In this document: one piece after another, positions 24,178 to 32,763 of the stretch
Layout of the letters: the number at the start of each line of letters is the position of its first letter
Position numbering within the stretch: position 1 is the first letter of the stretch
DNA from: Paenibacillus cymbidii
GTDB taxonomy: Bacteria > Bacillota > Bacilli > Paenibacillales > NBRC-103111
Assembly (NCBI RefSeq): GCF_004764705.1
Contig: NZ_SHLX01000001.1
Span: 1 to 64,000 of the forward strand
Length of the DNA stretch: 64,000 bases
Direction of reading: 5' to 3'
The notes under the pieces: generated by a model
Databases searched by the model: none
What the model was told of the DNA's origin: nothing
What the model saw: only the letters and a program-made list of their open reading frames with translations
Position numbers and translations under genes: made by a program

Positions 24178-25080
24178 TCAATCGTTTATGCCGCCATGAC
24201 CTTTTGCTTCCGGCTTGGCATGTCCCTTCTCATCCGCTTTACCGCGGGATTGGGAGCCTTTATCTTGCTTATTCTGGTCTTTCTTGCCCGGTTTGCCGCC
24301 GTCATCTTCACCTTGTTCGTCGTCATCGTGGCGGTCCGCTTTCGCTTCTTTTGCTTCAACTTCGATCTTGACGTTCAGTGAAATGCCATTTAACTCGAAC
24401 CAGTTAGCAAACGCAGTCGAAACTTGCTGTTGCGCATTCGGCGCTTTGAGGTCGATACCGGACAGCAGCGTACGGATCCAATGCTCTGCGGCATCGCCCT
24501 TGAGCAAGAAACCGTCGCGGCCTTTCGGCGTCATTTTGATCATCGACGTGCCGTTGTTTTGGTCGCCTTTGTCGTGAATATCCATGTTGAAGTCTTTGCC
24601 TTCAATCTTGATATGCAGCTCGGTCCATGGCGCGTCCGCCACTGTCGGCACCATCGTCGATGGGGTTGCCGATACGTTTGGGTTTGGAGTCGGGCTCGGG
24701 TTCGGGTTCGAACTTGGGCTCGGCGAAACCGTTGGCTCCGCGCCGCTGCTCTGATTGTCCAACGTAACCGCTTTGATATAGGCAGCCTGGTTCTTCGCGT
24801 TTAAAATCAATTCGACCTTTACGCCTGCACCGATATCGCTTATTTGTGCTTTATGGTCATTAAGGAAAACCCATACCGTTTTCGAGATCGGTATCGTTTT
24901 GTCGCTACCGTCATCGGTCGTCACCGTTAATTGATCATGCGCGGAATCAATCGTTTTGACCGTTCCGGTTACGGTCGGCGAAGCTTCGTTTGCCTGGGAT
25001 TCTCCCGCGATCGAACGTACACCGAACGCAATAATGACGGCGCATAATAATACGATTCCCCATTTTGCCCATTTTTTCAT
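24178..25080 (-). CDS. Secreted or membrane-anchored protein with low-complexity linker
   Basis: This 300-residue protein starts with a hydrophobic signal/anchor (WAKWGIVLLCAVIIAFGV). A small beta-rich domain (TVTGTVKTIDSAHDQLTVTT, about residues 35-105) is reminiscent of DUF5666-type OB-like domains. A Pro/Ser/Asn linker (SPSPSSNPNPSPTPNPN), a second globular part (about 150-245) and a highly charged, Gly/Lys-rich tail follow. AGGAG lies 8 nt upstream of the ATG. It lies 88 nt downstream of the class A PBP on the same strand, which suggests a cell-surface role. I cannot assign a function. Confidence 0.7.
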   Translation of the reverse strand: MKKWAKWGIVLLCAVIIAFGVRSIAGESQANEASPTVTGTVKTIDSAHDQLTVTTDDGSDKTIPISKTVWVFLNDHKAQISDIGAGVKVELILNAKNQAAYIKAVTLDNQSSGAEPTVSPSPSSNPNPSPTPNPNVSATPSTMVPTVADAPWTELHIKIEGKDFNMDIHDKGDQNNGTSMIKMTPKGRDGFLLKGDAAEHWIRTLLSGIDLKAPNAQQQVSTAFANWFELNGISLNVKIEVEAKEAKADRHDDDEQGEDDGGKPGKKDQNKQDKGSQSRGKADEKGHAKPEAKGHGGIND

Positions 25081-25168
25081 TTTTTTAACTCCTATTTAAG
25101 TTTATTAGAGCCCTGTCTTTGATATCTTTCGTGGGTGATTCCTCATTTTCAGGGGGGCATTAAGGCGG

Positions 25169-27211
25169 TTATTTCTTATTCCCTTTGCCCTTGCTCTTTT
25201 TCTCATCGGCTTTATCGGCAGCTTTTGGAGGTGCTGGGGGACCTATGGCTGGACCGGATGCGGGGGGCTGCTGCTGTATGAATTGCACCGCGGACGATGG
25301 GAACGGCACGATCGGCACATCCGCTAAAGCTCGGCTCATGATTTGACGAAACAGCTCAGCAGGGACAGCCCCACCAGAAGTCAGCAAATAATGATCACGA
25401 TCCGTATGGTCGTATCCGACCCAAATTGCCGCCGTAAGCTCCGGCGTATAGCCGACGAACCATGCGTCCTTTGCGGCATTTGCGTCCAACCCGGCAAATT
25501 CCTTCGTGTCCGGCAGCTGGGTCGTGCCGGATTTGCCAGCGACCGGTCGGTTCATCGCCGCATTCTTACCGGTCCCACGGGCAACAGCGTCCTGCAGCAT
25601 ATAGGTCATATTAGCAGCCGTGGTTGGCTGCATCACTCTTTGTGCCGTAGGCTGCGCATTGATCAGCAAATGTCCATCGGCCGTTTCGATCTTTTCGATC
25701 GTATGGGCTTTATGCAGGTTCCCTTGTGCGGCAAAAGCACTGAATGCTTGAGCCATCTGCAATGGCGACACCCCCTCTGACAGGCCGCCGAGCGCTATAG
25801 CCAGCTGGCGATCCGCCTTCGGCAGATCAATGCCGAGCTTGGAGGCAAACTGCAAGCCGGCATTGATGCCGATCTGGTTCAGCAGCCATACGGGTGGTAT
25901 GTTCCATGAACGAACGATGGCTTCAACCATCGATACTTGACCCCTGGATTGGTGATCCCAGTCCTCCGGCTGATAACCGGCGATATTCAGATTGCCGTCA
26001 TAGAGCATGGTTGCCGGGGTATAACCTTTTTCGAGTGCAGGACCGTATACGATAATCGGCTTAAAGCTCGAACCGGGCTGACGCCGCATTTGAGTGGCAT
26101 GGCTAAACCCGCGAAACACCGTGTTTCCGCGCCCGCCGGCAACCGCGCGAATTCCTCCGTTTTGTTGATCCAGCACTACGGCGCCGCTTTGAATGAGCTG
26201 TCCATCCATGCTTTTGGGAAACAAACTATCGTCTTGATAGACGTCCGTTACTGCATTTTGCACCTTCGGATCAAGGGCCGTTGTAATCTTTAGCCCTCCG
26301 GTCAGCAACTGCTCTTCAGTAAACCCATAGAGATCGACCGCCTCTTGGATAACGGTGTCCACATATGCGGGATAGCGGCCCTTCAAATCGTCTGTCTGAG
26401 GTTTTTGGATCACTCCGAGCGGCGCTGCCTTCGCGTTTTCATAATCCTGCTCCGTAATTTTTCCCTGATCCTTCATCAACGCAAGTACCGTGTTGCGCCG
26501 CTCCAAAGCCTGCTCTTCATTTTTCATCGGCGAATACTTGCTCGGGGCTTTTGGCAGCGCCGCAATCAATGCCGATTCCGGGAGCGTTAAATTCTGTACG
26601 TTTTTGCCGAAATACGTTTTGGTCGCCCCTTGCACACCCCAGCTTCCTTCGCCGAAGTAAATGCTGTTTAGATAGGTTTCCAATATATCGTTCTTGCTGT
26701 AGGTCCTATCGATCTTCAGCGCATAGGCGGCTTCTTGCAGCTTGCGGCCGATCGTTTTATCCGCATGGAGAAACATGTTTTTCGCCAGCTGCTGGGTTAT
26801 GGTGCTGGCTCCTTCGGAGTAGCTTCCCATCACCGTATTTTTCACCACTGCACGAAAAATGGCTTGAATATCGACGCCGGAATGGTCGTAGAACCTTCGG
26901 TCCTCTACTGCAATTACCGCATCGGTCAGACTTTTCGGCATTTGAGATAGCGGTACTGGGTCGATTTTCGATGAAGAGAGCTGCGAGGCCGGGCTGCCGT
27001 AACGGTCCAATATCATGGTAGGCATCGGAAGCGGTTGGCTGAGCTTTGAGACATCCAGGCTTCGGATATAGGTATCTAGCGATATCACCGCCGCTGCTCC
27101 GAGCGACAAAGTAATCATACTTAGTCCAACCCAAAAGCGGCCTTTCTTCCAAAAAGGCCGTTTCAAAGAGCCGCTTTTTTTTGTTTGCTGTGGAAATCGT
27201 TCACGTTCCAT
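25169..27211 (-). CDS. Class A penicillin-binding protein (glycosyltransferase/transpeptidase)
   Basis: This 680-residue bifunctional peptidoglycan synthase has an N-terminal cytoplasmic tail and one transmembrane helix (about 30-50). A GT51 domain follows with catalytic Glu103 in AVEDRRFYDH, GASTITQQLAKN and the TYLNSIYFGEGSWGVQGA block. The transpeptidase domain has Ser381 and Lys384 in SSFK, SWN, and KSGTT. The C-terminal tail is rich in Pro, Ala and Lys, as in PBP1A-type proteins of Bacillales. GGGGGAAG precedes the ATG at 27211. It is followed by the secreted protein gene. It may be a sporulation or secondary PBP; the main PBP1 cannot be distinguished here. Confidence 0.94.
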   Translation of the reverse strand: MERERFPQQTKKSGSLKRPFWKKGRFWVGLSMITLSLGAAAVISLDTYIRSLDVSKLSQPLPMPTMILDRYGSPASQLSSSKIDPVPLSQMPKSLTDAVIAVEDRRFYDHSGVDIQAIFRAVVKNTVMGSYSEGASTITQQLAKNMFLHADKTIGRKLQEAAYALKIDRTYSKNDILETYLNSIYFGEGSWGVQGATKTYFGKNVQNLTLPESALIAALPKAPSKYSPMKNEEQALERRNTVLALMKDQGKITEQDYENAKAAPLGVIQKPQTDDLKGRYPAYVDTVIQEAVDLYGFTEEQLLTGGLKITTALDPKVQNAVTDVYQDDSLFPKSMDGQLIQSGAVVLDQQNGGIRAVAGGRGNTVFRGFSHATQMRRQPGSSFKPIIVYGPALEKGYTPATMLYDGNLNIAGYQPEDWDHQSRGQVSMVEAIVRSWNIPPVWLLNQIGINAGLQFASKLGIDLPKADRQLAIALGGLSEGVSPLQMAQAFSAFAAQGNLHKAHTIEKIETADGHLLINAQPTAQRVMQPTTAANMTYMLQDAVARGTGKNAAMNRPVAGKSGTTQLPDTKEFAGLDANAAKDAWFVGYTPELTAAIWVGYDHTDRDHYLLTSGGAVPAELFRQIMSRALADVPIVPFPSSAVQFIQQQPPASGPAIGPPAPPKAADKADEKKSKGKGNKK

Positions 27212-27239
27212 TGATCTTCCCCCTGTTTGTGCTATAGGT

Positions 27240-27526
27240 ATTCGCAGCGATGAGAGGGAATGGGTCGTAGGCGATCGAGTCGTTCAGCCCGGACAAAGGC
27301 ACGAAGCTGGCCACCTTTGCCGCGCGTTGCATCGAGAACGAAATTCTCATGCACCTTCGCTCCCTGAAAAAATCGCGCAAAGACGTGCCGCTGCACGACC
27401 CGATCGGCACGGAAGCCGACGATGTCGCGGAAAAAGTGCAGCTGAAAATCGAAAAGTCGAAAATTTACAAAAACCTCGATATATTGGATGATCGTGAGAA
27501 GGAAGTCGGGCCTGCGCGGAGCAAAT
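27240..27526 (+). pseudogene. Truncated second copy of sigK
   Basis: Translation gives [58 protein letters not shown] and [20 protein letters not shown], which match residues of the intact sigK at 11805. The N-terminal part and the region 4 helix-turn-helix are missing. Fifteen residues ([15 protein letters not shown]) are deleted in frame between two GGNACGGA direct repeats. Synonymous positions are GC-rich here and AT-rich in the intact gene, so this is an old paralogue, not a recent copy. The homology stops within a few bases of a short palindromic repeat at 27518. Confidence 0.9.
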
Positions 27527-27562
27527 AAGCCATGTTTTGCCATTTTTTGTTGGCTATTCTGG
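27518..27562. repeat. Short AAATAGCCA-type hairpin repeat at the sigK fragment end
   Basis: GGAGCAAATAAGCCATG and the following TTGTTGGCTATT match the reverse complement of the hairpin at 38017-38047, including flanking bases. It marks the 3' breakpoint of the sigK pseudogene. Confidence 0.65.
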
Positions 27563-27574
27563 TTACCCATTGTG

Positions 27575-27608
27575 TTTCACACCAATAGCGGAGCGGAAGG
27601 GTTGCTCT
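27575..27608. repeat. Half copy of the large palindromic repeat
   Basis: TTTCACAC followed by AGCGGAGCGGAAGGGTTGCTC matches the left arm of the element at 37816-37971. The other arm is missing. Confidence 0.6.
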
Positions 27609-27681
27609 GAAGGGGAATCAAGTATCATAAGCCAACAATCAGGCTGGTTGCTGGCTGAAGCAGCTTGTGTTTGTTTCGTAA

Positions 27682-27711
27682 GAAAAAGAGCGATCTTCAA
27701 AATAAGATCGC
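27682..27711 (-). terminator. Intrinsic terminator of the dehydratase/SDR operon
   Basis: GCGATCTT (27690-27697) pairs with AAGATCGC (27704-27711). On the minus strand it is followed by CTTTTTCTTAC, a good U-tract. Confidence 0.75.
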
Positions 27712-27729
27712 CCTAACCGAGTGTTTCCG

Positions 27730-28497
27730 CTATAATTCTGCCGTCATTCCCCCGTCGGCGACGAGGGTGGCTCCCGTCATGAACGAATTATCCGCGCTCG
27801 CCGCAAACAGGACCACCGCCGCGATCTCTTCCGGTTGCCCGACACGCCCGATGGGCTGCGACTGGTCCCACTGCCTCATAATTTCGTCGCGCGGCGTATC
27901 CAGGTTCCTTACGCTGCTCTCCAGCATCGGAGTCTGAACGGCGCCGGGCAATACCGTGTTCGCGCGAATATTTTGTTTGGCGTAATCAAGGGCGATGGCT
28001 CTCGTAAGGCCAACGATCCCCGCTTTGGAAGCGGAATAGGCGGCGTAGCCGTCCAGCGTGGCCAGCGCATGAACGGAGCTGACGTTGACAATGGCGCCGC
28101 CGCCTTGCGCGAGCATCGAAGGGATGACGGCCCGGCAAAATAAAAATACGGATGTCAAATTGTTGGTGATGACTTGATTCCATTGCGACAAACTCATGTC
28201 GTGCAATCTGACCTGCGGACAGACGGCGGCATTGTTCACCATGACGTCAATCCGGCCGAACGAACGAAGCGTCTCTTGAATCACTCGCGCAACATCGTCT
28301 TCCGCGGACACGTCCGCTGCCACGGCAATGGCACGGCCGCCGTCGGCCACTATTTCGTCGGTTACGGCTTGCACTTTGGCATATGTCCGGCCGACAAGGA
28401 CGACCGATGCGCCCGCGCTCGCGAAGCGCAACGCGATGGCGCGGCCGATTCCGCCGCCTGCGCCTGTCACGATGACCGTTTTATGCTCCCAACCCAT
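27730..28497 (-). CDS. Short-chain dehydrogenase/reductase (SDR)
   Basis: This 255-residue classical SDR has the cofactor motif TGAGGGIGRA at residues 11-20, NNAAV near 88, catalytic Ser141 and Tyr154/Lys158 in YSASK, and the C-terminal GATLVADGG. It oxidises or reduces a sugar or hydroxy-acid with NAD(P). The ATG at 28497 has GGGGGTG upstream. A GTG at 28518 overlaps the stop of the dehydratase gene (GTGA) and is an alternative coupled start. Its partnership with the enolase-superfamily enzyme suggests a sugar-acid route. Confidence 0.9.
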   Translation of the reverse strand: MGWEHKTVIVTGAGGGIGRAIALRFASAGASVVLVGRTYAKVQAVTDEIVADGGRAIAVAADVSAEDDVARVIQETLRSFGRIDVMVNNAAVCPQVRLHDMSLSQWNQVITNNLTSVFLFCRAVIPSMLAQGGGAIVNVSSVHALATLDGYAAYSASKAGIVGLTRAIALDYAKQNIRANTVLPGAVQTPMLESSVRNLDTPRDEIMRQWDQSQPIGRVGQPEEIAAVVLFAASADNSFMTGATLVADGGMTAEL

Positions 28498-28514
28498 CGC
28501 TGCACCCCCGCTTC

Positions 28515-29663
28515 TCACTCGACTCGCTCCCGCTTTTCCCAGCCCTGCTTGAATAAAGGCAGCCAGTGGCCGGGGTGGTAAGGGTATTTGGCCGCTTCCT
28601 CCAGGTTGATCTCGACGCCGAGGCCCGGACGCTCCGGCGGCTCCAAGAAACCGTCAACGACTTTGAACGGAGGAGAGAAGATGTCCTGCGCCCAGGAATG
28701 GTTGAAATCGTCAAAGATTTCGTGCAAATAAAAATTCGGGGTCGCCATGTTCAAATGGGAGCAGACGATGGAGCAGATCGGGCCTTGCGCGCTGTGCGGC
28801 GCCGTCACCCCGTTGTGCGCATGGACCATCCCGCATATTTGCTTCGATGCGCCAAGCCCGAGGAACTGCGGCTCCAACTGGATGATGTGAACGGCATCGT
28901 GCTTCAGCAACTCGGCGAATTGCTCTCGGTTGTAATAATCTTCGCCGCACGCGACCGGCACCGGACTGCGTCTCGCCACTTCGACGACCGAAGAGACACG
29001 ATAGGGCGGAACCGGCGCTTCGAACCAGGTCGGGCTGTACGGAGCCATGGCGTCCGCGAATTGCAGCGCCGTATGCACGCTGAAACGGTTATGGCCTTCG
29101 ATCAAAATATCGACATCGGGACCTACCGCTTGCCGGACAGCGGCGATGTTCCGGATGGCCTCTGCAAAATCGGTTCTTTCCACGGTTCGCCAAGCGGCGC
29201 CGAACGGATCGAACTTCAGCGCCGTATAGCCCTTGGCGACGACTTCCTTGGCTTGCGTGTAGAAGCTTTCGTCGTCCGCGCCTCCCCGATACCAGCCGTT
29301 GGCGTAGCAGCGCAGCTTGTCGTGGCACCTGCCGCCCAGCAGCTTATAGATCGGCTGACCCGTCGCTTTGCCCATAATATCCCAACAAGCCGTTTCGATC
29401 GCGGCCAGCGCGGAGCCCTGGACCTGGCCGCCGTCCGAATAAACGTCGCGAATCAGTTTGAGCGCGATCGTCTCCACGTCGAACGGGTCCATCCCGAGCA
29501 CAAGATGCTTCAACTCGTGAACGGCCGCTTCGACGGTTTTGGCCAGCCCGTTTAACGTTCCTTCCCCCAGGCCGCTAATCCCTTCGTCTGTATCGACCTG
29601 TACGAACAGCCAGTTTTTCCATGGATTTCCGACTATATATGTACGAACGTCTGTAATTCGCAT
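28515..29663 (-). CDS. Enolase-superfamily (mandelate racemase/galactonate dehydratase-like) enzyme
   Basis: This 382-residue protein has the capping domain (MRITDVRTYIVGN start), the GSALAAIETACWDIMGKATGQPIYKLLGG motif (split), and the barrel metal/catalytic elements: ALKFDPFG, LIEGHNRF, ACGEDYYNR and APHSAQGP with a catalytic-type histidine. Family members dehydrate sugar acids such as galactonate. GGAGG lies 8 nt before the ATG at 29663. It is first in a two-gene operon with the SDR and adjacent to a GntR regulator. The exact sugar acid cannot be told from sequence. Confidence 0.9.
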   Translation of the reverse strand: MRITDVRTYIVGNPWKNWLFVQVDTDEGISGLGEGTLNGLAKTVEAAVHELKHLVLGMDPFDVETIALKLIRDVYSDGGQVQGSALAAIETACWDIMGKATGQPIYKLLGGRCHDKLRCYANGWYRGGADDESFYTQAKEVVAKGYTALKFDPFGAAWRTVERTDFAEAIRNIAAVRQAVGPDVDILIEGHNRFSVHTALQFADAMAPYSPTWFEAPVPPYRVSSVVEVARRSPVPVACGEDYYNREQFAELLKHDAVHIIQLEPQFLGLGASKQICGMVHAHNGVTAPHSAQGPICSIVCSHLNMATPNFYLHEIFDDFNHSWAQDIFSPPFKVVDGFLEPPERPGLGVEINLEEAAKYPYHPGHWLPLFKQGWEKRERVE

Positions 29664-29740
29664 GCTGCCAACCTCCTCGTCAGGATGAGTTAAACGTAAC
29701 ACGGGAAGATTAGATACTCAAGATGTCACACTTGTATACA

Positions 29741-30376
29741 TCAGAGCATGACTTGTTTGACGAACTCGATATGATTGCGCATCAATCGTTCGCTATCCGT
29801 CGGATCGTCGCCCGCAAGCGCGTTCCGAATCTGCCTGTGTTCGCCCAGGCTGCCCCACAAGCGTTCCTTGTTCTTGTAGAACGTCGTTCGCACAGCGATC
29901 AAAAATTTGTCCTGCATTCGCGACATGGCCTCGGCGTATTCCTCGTTGGCCATTCCCGCAACGATCGCTTCGTGGAATTGCCGGTCCAGCTGTACATAAC
30001 GGACGATGTCCCCGCTTGCCGCCGCGTCGTCTTGTTTGGCAAGGTTACCGTCGAGAATCGAGAAAAACGACTCGTCCATCTTGCCGGTAAGCTGCCTGAC
30101 CGCAAACGTTTCAAGCGCCAGCCTCAGCTCGTAAATGTCCAAAATTCGTTTCAAGGAGATCTCTTGCACAACGAATCCCTGATTCGGAACCAGTTTGACC
30201 AGCCCCATCATTTCGAGTCGGTCCAAAGCCGAACGAATCGGCGTTTTGCTCATTTGCAGCTGCTCGCCTAGCCATTTCTCCGAAAGAAATGTCCCTCCTT
30301 GCCATTCGCCCTGGACGATGCTCGTTTTGATTCGGTGAAAAGCCGCATCCCGCAATGTGGTGCCGTTCATTGACAT
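29741..30376 (-). CDS. GntR-family regulator, FCD subfamily
   Basis: This 211-residue repressor has the winged helix at residues 8-75 (LSEKWLGEQLQMSKTPIRSAL with the recognition helix) and an all-helical FCD domain (YELRLALETFAVRQL; DRQFHEAIVAGM; HRQIRNALAGDD). FadR-type FCD domains bind sugar acids or other carboxylates, which fits the adjacent dehydratase/SDR operon on the same strand (78 nt downstream). AAGGAAG sits 10 nt before the ATG at 30376. Confidence 0.9.
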   Translation of the reverse strand: MSMNGTTLRDAAFHRIKTSIVQGEWQGGTFLSEKWLGEQLQMSKTPIRSALDRLEMMGLVKLVPNQGFVVQEISLKRILDIYELRLALETFAVRQLTGKMDESFFSILDGNLAKQDDAAASGDIVRYVQLDRQFHEAIVAGMANEEYAEAMSRMQDKFLIAVRTTFYKNKERLWGSLGEHRQIRNALAGDDPTDSERLMRNHIEFVKQVML

Positions 30377-30452
30377 GGCTCGTTTGCTTCCTTTCTTCGG
30401 TTTCTTGATTTACGATAAAAGAAAAACGATTCCGGCAGGAAGGAAGAGAAGC

Positions 30453-31082
30453 TTGGGTCATCCGTCCTTGCGTCAACAAGCATACGAACAAATCCTTGCC
30501 ATGATCGAAAGCGGAGAGCTTACGAAAGGCGGAGCAACCTCCGAAGTCCGACTTAGCCAAAAGCTTGACATGAGCCGCACCCCCGTAAGGGCGGCGCTTC
30601 AGCAGCTGGAATGGGAGGGCTACCTTCGAATCGTGTCGAAACATGGCGTCCTAGTTCTGGACTCTTCGTCGCAGCGGGTCGGAGATTTGCTCGATCAGAT
30701 CGCTGCGATGGCTTTGTTTTCGGTCAGTGTGGCGTTTGCAACCAGACCGGGTGAATTGCGCGATCTGTCGCGCGAGTTGACGGAAGCTTTCCAAACGGTT
30801 CGCGACGCTTCCGTGCCCGACACAAGCGAGCTTCTCACGTTTGAGTACGATCTGTTTCGCAGGCTGATCCTGTTAGGTAACAATAACGAAATGGCGAAAA
30901 CTTATCAATCCTCGATTTCGCGGTTATTCTGGCATCGGAATGATGGGCGTTGGTTTGCTCCTTATCGTACCCAAACCGATGAGCAAGTCGGGGTCCTGAT
31001 TCGATCGTTTGGCCTGGATGCGGAAGCTTACCGCAACGCGTTGTTCGACTACTTGCGAACGCTGAAGATGACATGGCGATAA
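30453..31082 (+). CDS. GntR-family regulator, divergent
   Basis: A TTG at 30453 preceded by AGGAAGGAAGAG gives a 209-residue protein. It has a GntR winged helix (residues about 5-70; VRLSQKLDMSRTPVRAALQQLEWEGYL, split) and a helical C-terminal domain distantly like FCD. It is divergent from the other GntR gene, with only 76 nt between the starts, so both probably share a control region. Whether it serves the dehydratase operon or the signalling genes downstream is unknown. Confidence 0.8.
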   Translation: MGHPSLRQQAYEQILAMIESGELTKGGATSEVRLSQKLDMSRTPVRAALQQLEWEGYLRIVSKHGVLVLDSSSQRVGDLLDQIAAMALFSVSVAFATRPGELRDLSRELTEAFQTVRDASVPDTSELLTFEYDLFRRLILLGNNNEMAKTYQSSISRLFWHRNDGRWFAPYRTQTDEQVGVLIRSFGLDAEAYRNALFDYLRTLKMTWR

Positions 31083-31120
31083 GGCTGGCGACATGGCGTC
31101 ATTTTTTGCGGTTGGCTTAT

Positions 31121-31150
31121 TGTGGCATTTTGTCAAAGCATGCTACTATG
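31121..31150 (+). promoter_or_regulatory. Possible promoter of the signalling module
   Basis: TTGTGG (31121-31126), an 18-nt spacer and TACTAT (31145-31150) lie ahead of the histidine kinase gene. The match is moderate. Confidence 0.4.
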
Positions 31151-31187
31151 AACATAGTTCTGTCGATGCAGACGTTCATAGAAGGAG

Positions 31188-32726
31188 ATGGAGGAACTGC
31201 GACGCAATGTATCCATGCGGCAAAAAATTGTCCTCATTTTCACGCTGGTCATTATTGTGCTGGCTTTCAGTTTCGTCGGCTTCGACTTCTACACGATGCG
31301 CAAGACGGTCGAAGAAACGTACGTGTCCCAGTTGGACGGCATCGCCACGGCGATAAACGGCCGCTATGAAGAGGCGCATTCGGCCGAAGACGTGCAGCAA
31401 CTGTTTGATTACCTCCGCCGCAAGAATGAGAAACTCGTCAAGCTGACGCTGATCGGCAAGGGCGGCGCCGTGCTCGCTTCGACCGACAGCGCCGCAATCG
31501 GCGCGAAACCGCCGACGCCGGATATGGCCGAGTTGCTGGAGCGGCGCCAAAACATCGTCTCCCATATCAAAGGCGATAACGGCAATCCGCAAGTGCGGCT
31601 GCTGGCGCCGATGTTCGAAGGCAGCACGGCGATTGGCGCCGTTGAAGTATTCCTGGACTCGTCGCATGAGGAAACGATCGTGAATAAACGCGGGCGTTTG
31701 CTTTTTATTGTCGCTTGCTTCGTCATTCTGGTGGCGATCGGCTCCTTGTCGCTGGTCATCCAGAGGCTGCTGATTTCGCCGCTGCTTATCTTGCGCAAGT
31801 CGGCAATCGCCGTTCAACACGGGGAGCGCCATGTTCAGTTATCGCTGAACAGCGCCAGCCGCGAAATCAACGAGTTGTCCGATGCCTTTCGCGATATGGT
31901 GCACAAGCTCGAGAGCCGTTACGAGGAGCTGCAAAACGCGCAGAAACAGCTGGTGCAATCGGAGAAGATGGTTGCGCTCGGAAGCCTGGTCGCCGGCATC
32001 TCGCATGAAATCAATACGCCGGTCGGCATCGGCGTGACGGCCGTTTCGTTCCTCGATCAGAAGACGAACGAGTTCGCGGTTTCGTTCCGCGAGAACAAGG
32101 TGAAACGCTCAGATGTGGAGACGTATCTGCGGACGATCGGCGATTCGATCGCGATCATTCGGACGAATTTGCAGCGGGCCTCCGATCTGGTGCGCAGCTT
32201 CAAGCAGGTGTCCGTCGATCAGTCGAGCGAGGCCAGACGTACGTTTCGGGTGAAAGAGTACCTGGAAGAAGTGCTGCTCAGCCTTCACCCGCGCCTGAAA
32301 AAAACGCATCAACAGGTCGTCGTCGACTGTGACGAATCGATCGAGATTACGAGCTTCCCCGGCGCCATTTCGCAAATCGTGACGAATTTGCTGATGAATT
32401 CGCTCACCCACGCCTACGAACCGGACGACGAAGGGACGATTCGCATCGCCGTCGCCCGGTCCGGTGACAAGCTGACATTTCGTTATTCGGACGACGGCAA
32501 AGGGATGGAGCCCGACGTCGCGAGCAAAATGTTCGATCCGTTCTTCACGACGAATCGCGGCGGCGGCGGAACGGGGCTTGGCATGCACATCGTATACAAT
32601 TTGGCAACCCAGACGCTTGGCGGGACGATTCACTGCGAAAGCGAACGCGGAGTCGGCACTACGGTGACCATCGAATTTTCCGTGGCGAAAACCGGCGGTG
32701 CGAGCGCATTGGCCCGCAAGGCATAA
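31188..32726 (+). CDS. Membrane sensor histidine kinase
   Basis: This 512-residue kinase has transmembrane helices at about 13-35 and 165-190. They flank an extracellular sensor with a Cache-like strand pattern (VKLTLIGKGGAVLASTDS). A HAMP-like linker and coiled coil (ESRYEELQNAQKQLVQSEKM) follow. The H-box has His273 in GISHEINTPVGIG. The ATPase motifs are NLLMNSLTHA, YSDDGKGM and GGGGTGLGMHI. The H-box variant HEINTPVGIG is typical of kinases paired with DUF3369/HD-GYP regulators. The start at 31188 has AGAAGG only 2 nt away; 31215 is an alternative. It is the first gene of the three-gene signalling module. Confidence 0.92.
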   Translation: MEELRRNVSMRQKIVLIFTLVIIVLAFSFVGFDFYTMRKTVEETYVSQLDGIATAINGRYEEAHSAEDVQQLFDYLRRKNEKLVKLTLIGKGGAVLASTDSAAIGAKPPTPDMAELLERRQNIVSHIKGDNGNPQVRLLAPMFEGSTAIGAVEVFLDSSHEETIVNKRGRLLFIVACFVILVAIGSLSLVIQRLLISPLLILRKSAIAVQHGERHVQLSLNSASREINELSDAFRDMVHKLESRYEELQNAQKQLVQSEKMVALGSLVAGISHEINTPVGIGVTAVSFLDQKTNEFAVSFRENKVKRSDVETYLRTIGDSIAIIRTNLQRASDLVRSFKQVSVDQSSEARRTFRVKEYLEEVLLSLHPRLKKTHQQVVVDCDESIEITSFPGAISQIVTNLLMNSLTHAYEPDDEGTIRIAVARSGDKLTFRYSDDGKGMEPDVASKMFDPFFTTNRGGGGTGLGMHIVYNLATQTLGGTIHCESERGVGTTVTIEFSVAKTGGASALARKA

Positions 32727-32763
32727 GGCGCTGCGTTCGATAATGAAAGAGGAGGGATGGGCG

